This document shows, in pieces, positions 1 to 6,494 of a stretch of 6,494 nucleotides of DNA (positions are counted from its first letter, which is position 1; every line of letters starts with the position of its first letter). The DNA comes from Erysipelotrichaceae bacterium. Its GTDB lineage: Bacteria > Bacillota_I > Bacilli_A > Erysipelotrichales > Erysipelotrichaceae. Where the stretch lies: positions 1 to 6,494 of the forward strand of contig DMBB01000331.1 of the NCBI GenBank assembly GCA_003446295.1, read 5' to 3'. The position numbers were made by a program, and so were the translations under genes. A model generated the notes under the pieces. The model worked only from the letters and a program-made list of their open reading frames with translations. It ran no database searches and was not told the origin of the DNA.

Positions 1-1594
1 AGACTTTTTTGCACAGCGGAGCCTGTTCTGCAGTGATCGGTCCGAAGAAGGAATACATTGTCTTTACGGAGCTGAAGCCTTCGAGCTGTCCGATCTTCTG
101 TACGGCTTTACCGTCAGCGATCTCAGCTCCGCTCAGTGTGACTTCAATATCCTTTGCCTGCTTCAGATTCAGGAATTCGCTTGTCGCATATGTCGGCATG
201 AAACCTGTGTTGCCGACAACTGCTTCGACCTTGTACATGCCTTCTGCAAGCTTCTGAGCCTTTGCTTCAGCAAATACGATATGCGGCATTGTCTTTGCGT
301 GACGGAGAATATATCTTGTGTGCTTTTCCACTTCCTGGGGCAGGTACTGAACCGGCGGATTCTGGAGAAGGAACTTCTTGTCCGGACCGCCGATCTCAAC
401 AGTACCGAGCTGCGGATGTTCGAATTCCGTCCAGTCCTTGTAGAAGCTGTTCAGATCATTTTCATCGATCCATTTCAGCAGTCTCTTCTGGTTCTCCAGT
501 TCTTCTTCCGGCGTCAGCTTTTTCGGTTTCGGATATTCCGGGATCATGTCTGCCTGCGCAGCGAGATTCCATGTTTCAACAGAATGGCAGAATATGCCGT
601 TTCCATAGTATAAATAATCATCCAATGATCCGTTGGCAGGTGCTTTGGAGTCTACACCGAGGTAATCATCCTTGATGCGGAGCTGATGATAACCGGTTTC
701 TTCTGAGGCGATCTTCATGAATGCCTTGAACATTTCCTGGTCCTTCTGATCTGACTGAGCTGCCGGTACGCCTGCGGGCGGATACAGATACATTCCGCCG
801 AATGTATGGAAGATGATCGTATTTACGAGATTCTTTCTTGTGCTGATCCATTCGATCAGATTTCTGGATTCAATGACCTGACCGGGATATTTGCCGCCTC
901 CCGGCTGTTTGGGATCCGGATGCCAGTTCATCGGATAATTGCGGTTCAGATCAAGACCGTATTTTGCCGGTGCAGAGCTGATGTGCAGACCGTCATAATC
1001 GTTGATCAGGCCTTCGCTGTATACGTTGTAGTATTCACCGCCGATATCATCTGCCTGACGCTTGATAAGCAGCCGGCTGTCCTCGGGATCTTTCTTCCAG
1101 CTGCCGAACGGAGTTTTGACCAGCATGTTTCTGATGACACCGTCTCCATCGAGATCCGAAGGGACAAGGCCGGGCATTTCGGTCTCATACGGATACGGTA
1201 CATTGATGGAACGGATCATATCAGGATGGGTCAGATAATATTCTGAGCCGTCTGCCACGGGACGGGGCATGATATAGAAGGTCGTGTTTTTCAGCAGTGC
1301 AGAGACCGTTTCATCTTCCAGGTTGCTGAGAAGCGTATCTGCGAGAAACATAGCGCACATACTGCCTGTGACTTCTCCGGCATGGACATGGCCGATCGCC
1401 ATATAAGCCGGTTTTTCATCGTAGTCGCCGCATGCAGTGTCAGTAATGGAAAGCAGCCACATTTCTCTTCCTTCAGTGGTTTTTCCGATAGATGTCAGTC
1501 TGGCTCTGTCAGGATGATCTGCAGCATATTTCTGCAGGATCTCCGTGATCTCGTCGTAATTGTAATAATGGTCGTACGTATAGGTTCTGTTCAT
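1..1594 (-). CDS. M14-family zinc carboxypeptidase (C-terminal end cut by window edge)
   Basis: This is a zinc metallocarboxypeptidase of family M14, which removes C-terminal residues from peptides. 531 residues are visible and the stop lies outside the window. The zinc ligands are H71 and E74 (HAGE) and H263 (in IFHTFGG). N217-R218 in LDLNRNYP match the substrate-carboxylate-binding Asn-Arg pair, and E340 in HSVETWN is the general base. R128, 12 residues after the D-G of the NPDG-like motif, probably equals Arg127 of carboxypeptidase A; NPDG itself reads VADG here (113-116). Between R128 and N217 lies an insert of about 88 residues with an acidic DLDGDGVI loop (147-154) and a SEGLINDYDG segment, both typical of a large M14 subfamily. 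After about residue 390 comes the C-terminal region of that subfamily (VEIGG, QNPP), probably leading into a beta-sandwich. The N-terminus is MNRTYTYDHYYNYDEI with no signal peptide, so a cytoplasmic location is inferred. The start is fixed by a good ribosome binding site. The natural substrate is unknown. Confidence 0.9.
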   Translation of the reverse strand, partial: MNRTYTYDHYYNYDEITEILQKYAADHPDRARLTSIGKTTEGREMWLLSITDTACGDYDEKPAYMAIGHVHAGEVTGSMCAMFLADTLLSNLEDETVSALLKNTTFYIMPRPVADGSEYYLTHPDMIRSINVPYPYETEMPGLVPSDLDGDGVIRNMLVKTPFGSWKKDPEDSRLLIKRQADDIGGEYYNVYSEGLINDYDGLHISSAPAKYGLDLNRNYPMNWHPDPKQPGGGKYPGQVIESRNLIEWISTRKNLVNTIIFHTFGGMYLYPPAGVPAAQSDQKDQEMFKAFMKIASEETGYHQLRIKDDYLGVDSKAPANGSLDDYLYYGNGIFCHSVETWNLAAQADMIPEYPKPKKLTPEEELENQKRLLKWIDENDLNSFYKDWTEFEHPQLGTVEIGGPDKKFLLQNPPVQYLPQEVEKHTRYILRHAKTMPHIVFAEAKAQKLAEGMYKVEAVVGNTGFMPTYATSEFLNLKQAKDIEVTLSGAEIADGKAVQKIGQLEGFSSVKTMYSFFGPITAEQAPLCKKV

Positions 1595-1603
1595 TCTTGT
1601 GAT

Positions 1604-1611
1604 TCCTTTCC
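1604..1611 (-). promoter_or_regulatory. Ribosome binding site of the M14 peptidase gene
   Basis: The minus strand reads GGAAAGGA, ending 9 bases before the ATG at 1594-1592. This is a good Shine-Dalgarno match at normal spacing and supports the chosen start. Confidence 0.75.
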
Positions 1612-1659
1612 AAACAATCATCTGAATCAATGCGTGAAGCAAAAAATGGTTACAGAAAA

Positions 1660-1688
1660 ATTATATCGTGTTCTTTTCATTGACGGGC
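1660..1688 (-). promoter_or_regulatory. Probable sigma-A-type promoter of the M14 peptidase gene
   Basis: The minus strand carries a perfect TATAAT at 1665-1660, about 65 bases upstream of the peptidase ATG and downstream of the addAB terminator. This is where a promoter for a separate unit is expected. The hexamer 17 bases further upstream (GCCCGT, 1688-1683) is a poor -35 and there is no extended -10 TG, so the call rests on the -10 box and position. A TTGAAG lies further upstream at about 1720 but is not paired with a good -10 box. The rest of the spacer 1595-1741 is AT-rich, and I see no riboswitch or clear operator in it. Confidence 0.45.
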
Positions 1689-1741
1689 TGAAATGATGCC
1701 TCTGCATAACCACACTTCAATATTTTGACAGCGGATATATG

Positions 1742-1772
1742 AAAAACCCGGCATTTTGTTTTCATACCGGGT
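1742..1772 (-). terminator. Rho-independent terminator of the addB-addA-small gene unit
   Basis: On the minus strand a 9-bp stem (ACCCGGTAT at 1772-1764 pairing with ATGCCGGGT at 1754-1746, one G-T wobble) encloses a 9-base loop and is followed directly by a T-run. It begins 9 bases after the stop codon of the small gene. There is no T-run on the other side, so it works only for minus-strand transcription. It separates the addAB transcript from the peptidase gene. Confidence 0.9.
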
Positions 1773-1781
1773 GTCTGCACA

Positions 1782-2141
1782 TTAATGATTTGTTATGGAT
1801 TTGAATGCTTCAGCGACTGCAGAAGTTTTTCCGGAATCCTTCATCTTAAGAAGATATGCGAGCACCTGTTTTACGGGAATATCATCTTCTTCCTTCAGTA
1901 TGCAGATCCTGAATGTATCGTAAGTATAACCTGATTCAGAGATCAGCCGGATAAATACTGTCTGAAGTCTGCGGTCAGCCAGCTGCATGCGGTTCATGGG
2001 ATTATTCTCAATGACCTTTTTCAGTTTGATGTTTGCTTTCTTTTCCAGCTCAAGTATCAGCTGCCCGCTTCTGTGATCCGGCGAGGATATGCAGATGGGT
2101 TCTGCAGTCAGGTCTTTGATGGACAGTACCGGATAAGGCAT
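1782..2141 (-). CDS. Unrecognised small protein encoded directly downstream of addA
   Basis: I do not recognise the family. From the first in-frame ATG (2141) the product has 119 residues. It is mildly basic by count (18 K/R against 15 D/E) and has two cysteines (C17, C80), no membrane segment and no signal peptide. A central lysine-rich amphipathic stretch (about 27-45, with ELEKKANIKLKK) and a C-terminal half rich in likely helix (about 55-115) suggest a small soluble, mostly helical protein. It lies behind addA in the same direction, and a terminator begins 9 bases after its TAA, so it is the last gene of the addB-addA unit. The ATG has no good Shine-Dalgarno sequence and sits 74 bases after the addA stop. 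The frame stays open and coding-like upstream to 2219, so the real protein may have 145 residues. A link to DNA-end processing is only suggested by position. Confidence 0.65.
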   Translation of the reverse strand: MPYPVLSIKDLTAEPICISSPDHRSGQLILELEKKANIKLKKVIENNPMNRMQLADRRLQTVFIRLISESGYTYDTFRICILKEEDDIPVKQVLAYLLKMKDSGKTSAVAEAFKSITNH

Positions 2142-2219
2142 GCCGTCAATGTGTACCGCTTTCTCAGCAAGCGGACTGTTTCTGCGCAGATAGATCAGCC
2201 AGTGCTGCTCATAAATCAG
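2142..2219 (-). other. Likely N-terminal extension of the small gene, starting at a non-standard CTG (or ATT)
   Basis: In the frame of the small gene these 26 codons run without a stop from CTG at 2219-2217 to the ATG at 2141. They use the same codons as the neighbouring genes (CTG, CGC, CCG, GAG, CAG) and encode protein-like sequence including EQHWLIYLRR and LAEKAVHIDG. No ATG, GTG or TTG lies in this frame before 2141; the next upstream in-frame stop ends near 2240. The CTG overlaps the addA TGA as CTGA, the same geometry as the ATGA overlap between addB and addA. ATT at 2216 is an alternative start. No good Shine-Dalgarno sequence precedes it, so initiation would depend on coupling to addA termination. 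A sequencing error or a decayed ATG could give the same picture. Confidence 0.5.
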
Positions 2220-5200
2220 ATCACAGGAATTTCTGCAGATGTGTCATTCTGCAGACTCCAGATAAATGCTTTGACAGTATGTCCGGGATAGATCTGCTGT
2301 AGAGCTCTGCGGTATGCGCTGAGCTGTGCACTGTATCTGGACACAAGCGTATTCATGTCTGTATGGTCTGTTTTGAAGTCGACCAGCAGTACTTCTGTTT
2401 CATTTACGGCATAAAAGTCGATCACACCATGCATACGGATCTCTTTGTTTTCAATGTAGAAGGGATATTCCTTGTAGATGTCCATGGTCAGGGCTTTTCG
2501 GTAAAGCTGTGAATCGGAGAAGGCAAGAATGTGCATGATGTCTTCCTGTGTAAAGCCCGTCGGATCAATATCCTCCGCTGTCCATGGTCTGTCCGGAAGT
2601 GCGGAAATGATTTCGTGCACCCTTGTACCGAAAGCAATGCTGTTTTTCCGGCGGCTCAATTCCAGATCAGGCAGGGAAGTGAATTCTGTCTGGCTGGGCG
2701 TCATGACAGGTGCGAAATAACCTGTTTCGCCTTTGAAATGAGGAAGCTCGGAAACAAATTCACTGGATCTCTGCAGAGGCTGGGATACATTTTCTGCCTC
2801 CAGATGCTCGATCCGGAACAATCCCGGAACGTCCTTCATGGCACTCAGGATCAGACCGCTCATGCCTTTTCTGGCAGCCAGTACGGGAAGCGTGATCTCA
2901 TCTCTGTATTCCTGCTCTTTTTTCACGGCATCGACGATGATCAGCCGTTTTTCCGCACGTGTCAGTGCGACATACAAAAGGCGGCTGTATTCTTCGATGT
3001 CTTCAAGATTGTTTTTGTGCGCCGAGGCGATCCTCGCAGCAGTAGGCCGCTTGACACGCCATGGCATATCATAGTGATCAATGCTGAGATACAGATCATC
3101 ATCAGCCATGAGCATAGAAGATGCGTCAGAGAATTTCGCCTGCTCGGTACTCCAGAGGAATACGGTATCATACTGCAGTCCTTTGGACTGGTGGATCGTT
3201 GTGACTGTTACGACCTGTTCGTCTTTGCCTCTTGAAACAGCATCGCTGCTCTTTTCATCTGTTCCTGCCTGCATCCGTTCCAGCAGATCATATACAGTTC
3301 CCTGGTTCTCTTCCAGGATCACTGCTGTTTCAAAGAGGTAATCAAAATTGGCTTTTTCTTTTGCCGGAAGCGTATCGTAGAAATGATGCCTGAGAGCGAT
3401 CTGTGTCAGCAGGGCAGTGATGCCGTAAGTGCATGATACATTCCACAGCTCATCCATTTCTTCCATAATTTCCGGATACACATTCCGGACACCTGTCAGC
3501 ACGGATCTGTATCCGGTTTTCAGATGTGCAAGATCTGCATCATCCAGTCCGCAGAAAGAGGATGTCAGCACAGCCAGTCCGGCTGTCATATTGGTGCGGT
3601 CCAGCATCCACTCCAGCATACTGCGTATCGTCGAACAGAGAATGGAATTGTAGAATCCTTCCCGGGCATCGATATCATAAGGAATGCCGAAACGGTCAAA
3701 TACATTGCGCAGAACAGGCTTGTCATGATGGCTTCTGACCAGCACGGCGAAGTCTTTCCAGTTTCTGCCTTCCTCTTCTACCATGCGCTTCATTTCACCG
3801 GCGATCCACATGGCCTTCAGTTCTTTTTTCTGAGGTGATTCTTCCTCAGCCGCGTCTTCCTGATCATTGATGAGCACAAAGCGCACCGGAACACCATCTG
3901 TGGCTTTCTGTCTCTCGGTACCTACCGTAACGGTATCCCGTTCCAGATAACTGTCCTGGCATCCTTCTGTATTCATCAAGCGCTGAAAGAGCCTGTTGCA
4001 GTAATTGACGATCGTATCCATCGAACGATAGTTATGCTCAAGCGTGATCTGCAGCGTGTCCGGGTCATCCATCAGCGAACGCATCAATGAAGGCTTTGCC
4101 TGCCGGAAACGGTATATCGATTGCTTGACATCACCGACACGGAAGATCGTTCCCGGTACAGCAAGCAGCTTGATGATCTCGTTCTGCAGCACAGAAGTAT
4201 CCTGGAATTCATCCACCATGACTTCTTTCAGACGCGAACGGTAAAGTTTTGACACTGCCTGGTCATTGGCATTCAGGATCTCCAGTGCATAGCGCTCCAT
4301 ATCCCCGAAGTCCATGCACGCATCCTGACGCTTCGCTTCCGTGAACAGCGTGCGCGTAAGAGACGCTATATCGCAGAGGACGTTGATGACGCTGCTGCAT
4401 TCATTGTGGTCACTGATCAGGATGGACGAATCAAACAGCTGAGCGCTGAGTTTATCACATGCTTTATAAAATGCATCGCGTGCATTTTTGTACGGGATGT
4501 TTTTGGTATCTGCAGGGGTTGCCGCATACATTTCTCCGAATGTACAGAAGCTCTCGCGGAACATGTCATAGTTTCTGCTTTCCAGATACTGCCGGCAGTT
4601 TCTGAGCTGGTTGCCGGCATTGGTGAGATCATCGTATTTTTTCATGACCTTATCACTGTCCGGAGCGTATTTCAGCATATCCTCATAATGAAACAGGATC
4701 GTATCCAGCATCAGCTGATACGCCGCATAGAAATATGTCTGTATTTCATCCGGAAGCTGGCTGAGCCGTTTGACAGGAGCCGCATAAAGGCGTGCATTGC
4801 TGATCCACTGTTCCGGATCAAAACTGTTGTCCGCGTGCTTTATGATCGTATCGACCATTCCCTGCAGGGTTTCATAATCCTCACTGCGCGGTGAAAACAT
4901 CTCAGTCAGGGAGATGATCATGTCATGGTGTTCTTCATCATAGATCTGAAGTGCTTTGAAGAATGCTGCCTTTTTATATTTGTTGACCGAAGCCTCATCC
5001 ATGACATTGGATGCTGTGGCGGGATCAAGACCGATCACGCTGAAGTATTTCTGTATGATGGTCAGACAGAACGCGTCAATGGTCGTTATGTCAGCGCTGT
5101 CCAGAAGGATCATCTGTTTCCGGATCCATTCTGCCTGCTGAGGGTCATTGACAGTCTGAAGTCGTTCCTGCAGGGTTTTGGCTGCACGGTTTTTCATTTC

Positions 5201-5383
5201 CACAGCCGCGGCTGCAGTAAAGGTAACTGCCAGCACTTCATCCATGCCGACACGGTCTTCCAGGCAGCGCTTGATCAGACGCTCGACAAGGACACGTGTC
5301 TTGCCGGCACCGGCTGATGCTGAGACAAGAATATTCTGTCCGGTACTGCGCACCGCCATTTCCTGATAAACATCCATGTTCAT
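2216..5383 (-). CDS. addA: ATP-dependent helicase/nuclease subunit A (AddA)
   Basis: AddA is the motor and one of the two nuclease subunits of AddAB, which unwinds and resects double-strand DNA ends in the cytoplasm, responds to Chi and hands 3' single strands to RecA. The 1055 residues carry all superfamily 1A motifs in order: Q-motif Q7, Walker A ASAGAGKT (22-29), motif Ia VTFTAAAA (53-60), TIDAFC (101-106), Walker B DEFQDT (391-396), motif III VGDVKQSIYRFRQA (416-429), motif IV HNYRS (450-454), motif V TTIHQSKGLQY (728-738) and motif VI YVALTRAEKRL (804-814). The C-terminal PD-(D/E)XK nuclease has H923, D989 in GVIDF, D1002 and K1004 in VDFKTD, and the QxxxY signature at Q1020/Y1024, so it looks active. 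It is shorter than B. subtilis AddA (about 1230 residues); the N-terminus starts almost at the Q-motif, without the usual aromatic lead-in. The ATG overlaps the addB stop (ATGA), showing translational coupling. No alternative upstream start exists in frame before a stop at about 5414. Confidence 0.97.
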   Translation of the reverse strand: MNMDVYQEMAVRSTGQNILVSASAGAGKTRVLVERLIKRCLEDRVGMDEVLAVTFTAAAAVEMKNRAAKTLQERLQTVNDPQQAEWIRKQMILLDSADITTIDAFCLTIIQKYFSVIGLDPATASNVMDEASVNKYKKAAFFKALQIYDEEHHDMIISLTEMFSPRSEDYETLQGMVDTIIKHADNSFDPEQWISNARLYAAPVKRLSQLPDEIQTYFYAAYQLMLDTILFHYEDMLKYAPDSDKVMKKYDDLTNAGNQLRNCRQYLESRNYDMFRESFCTFGEMYAATPADTKNIPYKNARDAFYKACDKLSAQLFDSSILISDHNECSSVINVLCDIASLTRTLFTEAKRQDACMDFGDMERYALEILNANDQAVSKLYRSRLKEVMVDEFQDTSVLQNEIIKLLAVPGTIFRVGDVKQSIYRFRQAKPSLMRSLMDDPDTLQITLEHNYRSMDTIVNYCNRLFQRLMNTEGCQDSYLERDTVTVGTERQKATDGVPVRFVLINDQEDAAEEESPQKKELKAMWIAGEMKRMVEEEGRNWKDFAVLVRSHHDKPVLRNVFDRFGIPYDIDAREGFYNSILCSTIRSMLEWMLDRTNMTAGLAVLTSSFCGLDDADLAHLKTGYRSVLTGVRNVYPEIMEEMDELWNVSCTYGITALLTQIALRHHFYDTLPAKEKANFDYLFETAVILEENQGTVYDLLERMQAGTDEKSSDAVSRGKDEQVVTVTTIHQSKGLQYDTVFLWSTEQAKFSDASSMLMADDDLYLSIDHYDMPWRVKRPTAARIASAHKNNLEDIEEYSRLLYVALTRAEKRLIIVDAVKKEQEYRDEITLPVLAARKGMSGLILSAMKDVPGLFRIEHLEAENVSQPLQRSSEFVSELPHFKGETGYFAPVMTPSQTEFTSLPDLELSRRKNSIAFGTRVHEIISALPDRPWTAEDIDPTGFTQEDIMHILAFSDSQLYRKALTMDIYKEYPFYIENKEIRMHGVIDFYAVNETEVLLVDFKTDHTDMNTLVSRYSAQLSAYRRALQQIYPGHTVKAFIWSLQNDTSAEIPVI

Positions 5384-6494
5384 GACGCATCCCCCTTTCC
5401 GACCTTCAGTTTTTCATCTGCCATTACCACAGGAGAAGCTTTCCGGGTGCCGTTCGTATTGCGGCATACCGGAGCGTTCAGACAGAACATACATGCGTTG
5501 TCCAAAGGATCGACCTGTATTTCTCCTGCCAGAAGATGATCACGGAAATATTCATACAGTTCTTTGATGCATTGTCTGACCTTTTCCAGGTCATACAGCG
5601 GCATGCTGAAATACTGCTTGAAATTCGCATCTGTTTCATCGTTCGCGAATGTCCAGCCGCTGAATCGGCGCTCGGCATCCGACAGATTCTTTAAATATGT
5701 CTCATCCGTGAGATCTTCTTCCAGTACGATGCCTTTTGTTTTGAATGATGCGGCTTTTTCTGATGCAGATTTGGACTGCATGGAGAAATAGCAGGCACCT
5801 GAGGGAGATTTCCTGAGTATATGCTCTGCAGCGAATACATAGGAAAGAAGCTGCAGCTGAATGCCTGCTTTGATGCTGGACTCAGACAGCTTATGGACGG
5901 ATGACTTGTAGTCAATGATACGGAAGGAATCACCGGAAATATCGACCCGGTCAATGATGCCTTTGAGATGGATGCCGTCTGTGATGCCGTAGTTAAATTC
6001 CTTTTCAGGTTTCAGCGGTCTGTAGATCGTATTCTTCTCAGCTTCCGTCAGGAACATGAGTGATCTCAGCAGGCCTTTGCTCATACGCTCCATCGTCAGA
6101 TCGATCTGCCATACATCATGCGGGTTCATGACCTTCAGATCTTCAAACCACGGCTTCAGGAATTCGCGGATCTCCTGTTCCGTGACTGAGGCATAATCTT
6201 TTCCATAGCTGTTTACCATAGTCTCCATGAACGCATGCTGGATCGTTCCGATCGTGGCGCTGTCCAGTGAAGGGGTATCAAATCTGCGTACGGAAAGACC
6301 GGATTCAATAAAGTAGGAATACGGACACTGGAACCAGCGCTCAAATCTGCTGATCGAACCATGTATCTTTCCGTCTTCTTTCAGGAACAGTTCTTTTGCG
6401 GTGTCTTCATCCAGGGCATGCCGGGGAGTACGTGCCGGTTTCAGAGAGTCCGGTTTCCATGGAACGCCCGTGCTGCCGAGTCTGTTTGTGATCT
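5380..6494 (-). CDS. addB: ATP-dependent helicase/nuclease subunit B (AddB), C-terminal part
   Basis: This is the C-terminal 370 residues of AddB; the family has about 1160 residues, so roughly two thirds, including the helicase-like and Chi-recognition region, lies beyond the window. Numbered from the first complete codon at 6492, it has the RecB-type nuclease core: H86 (GTIQH), D181 in GIIDRVD, D194 and K196 in IIDYKSS, and QxxxY at Q214/Y218. Four cysteines match the AddB iron-sulfur cluster: C56 in FQCPYSYF before the nuclease, and C334, C337 and C343 in CMFCLNAPVC after it, with the same CxxC-x5-C spacing as in B. subtilis. In that family the cluster staples the nuclease domain and is needed for DNA-end binding. 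AddB cuts the 5'-ended strand while AddA cuts the 3'-ended one. The last four bases overlap the addA start. The only in-frame ATG regions seen (for example 6228) are internal and not the real start. Confidence 0.96.
   Translation of the reverse strand, partial: ITNRLGSTGVPWKPDSLKPARTPRHALDEDTAKELFLKEDGKIHGSISRFERWFQCPYSYFIESGLSVRRFDTPSLDSATIGTIQHAFMETMVNSYGKDYASVTEQEIREFLKPWFEDLKVMNPHDVWQIDLTMERMSKGLLRSLMFLTEAEKNTIYRPLKPEKEFNYGITDGIHLKGIIDRVDISGDSFRIIDYKSSVHKLSESSIKAGIQLQLLSYVFAAEHILRKSPSGACYFSMQSKSASEKAASFKTKGIVLEEDLTDETYLKNLSDAERRFSGWTFANDETDANFKQYFSMPLYDLEKVRQCIKELYEYFRDHLLAGEIQVDPLDNACMFCLNAPVCRNTNGTRKASPVVMADEKLKVGKGDAS
5390..5398 (-). promoter_or_regulatory. Ribosome binding site of addA, inside the end of addB
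   Basis: The minus strand reads AAAGGGGGA, with the G-run ending 7 bases before the addA ATG at 5383. It lies in the last codons of addB. It decides the start: the next in-frame ATG (5377) would be too far away. It also suggests that addA uses both fresh initiation and coupling to addB. Confidence 0.75.

Noticed and set aside
806..1246. Plus-strand open frame of 146 codons opposite the M14 peptidase
   Set aside because: It is antisense to the catalytic domain of the peptidase, where the zinc ligands and Asn-Arg motif are encoded. It shows no independent evidence of coding.
1764..1772. Possible bidirectional terminator between the units
   Set aside because: Only the minus-strand side has a T-run after the stem, and no plus-strand gene ends here.
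2195..2212. ATG right after the addA stop, giving a five-codon frame ending in TGA
   Set aside because: It is out of frame with the small gene and too short to be a plausible product. A leader-peptide role cannot be supported.
2531..3235. Plus-strand open frame of 234 codons opposite addA
   Set aside because: It lies wholly antisense to the helicase motif V/VI and nuclease-linker part of addA. It has no recognisable domain, and its composition is that of a reverse-complement shadow.
4406..4894. Plus-strand open frame of 162 codons opposite addA
   Set aside because: It is antisense to a firmly identified gene, has no supporting start signals and no family resemblance, so it is a shadow frame.
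1..6494. A defence island, mobile element or CRISPR array around addAB
   Set aside because: No transposase, integrase, toxin-antitoxin pair, repeat array or inverted terminal repeats were seen. AddAB is a core repair enzyme and codon use appears uniform across the genes.

Overview
All genes in this window lie on the minus strand, and the layout looks like ordinary bacterial chromosome. The order addB then addA, with a four-base stop/start overlap, is the usual arrangement for the AddAB helicase-nuclease of Bacillota. Strong purine-rich ribosome binding sites and moderate base composition (judged by eye, not counted) also fit Bacillota. The exact genus cannot be read from the sequence. A gut Erysipelotrichia-type organism is only a guess.

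Right to left, in the direction of transcription. (1) 6494-5380 is the C-terminal third of AddB, cut by the window edge. It carries the RecB-type nuclease core and all four cysteines expected for the AddB iron-sulfur cluster. (2) 5383-2216 is complete AddA, with every UvrD/RecB-type superfamily 1 helicase motif and a C-terminal PD-(D/E)XK nuclease. (3) 2141-1782 is a small unrecognised gene directly behind addA. Its reading frame stays open and looks coding back to a CTG that overlaps the addA stop codon, so its true start is in doubt. (4) 1772-1742 is a clear rho-independent terminator, which ends this transcription unit. (5) 1741-1595 is a spacer with a likely promoter and ribosome binding site for the next gene. 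(6) 1594-1 is an M14-family zinc carboxypeptidase, missing only its extreme C-terminal end at the window edge.

AddA and AddB together form the heterodimer that processes double-strand DNA ends for RecA-dependent recombination. The small third gene shares their transcript but has no recognisable function. The peptidase is a separate unit with its own start signals. I see no mobile element, CRISPR array, tRNA, rRNA or sign of horizontal transfer, and nothing here amounts to a clearly new system. The best lead is the small addA-linked gene and its unusual start.
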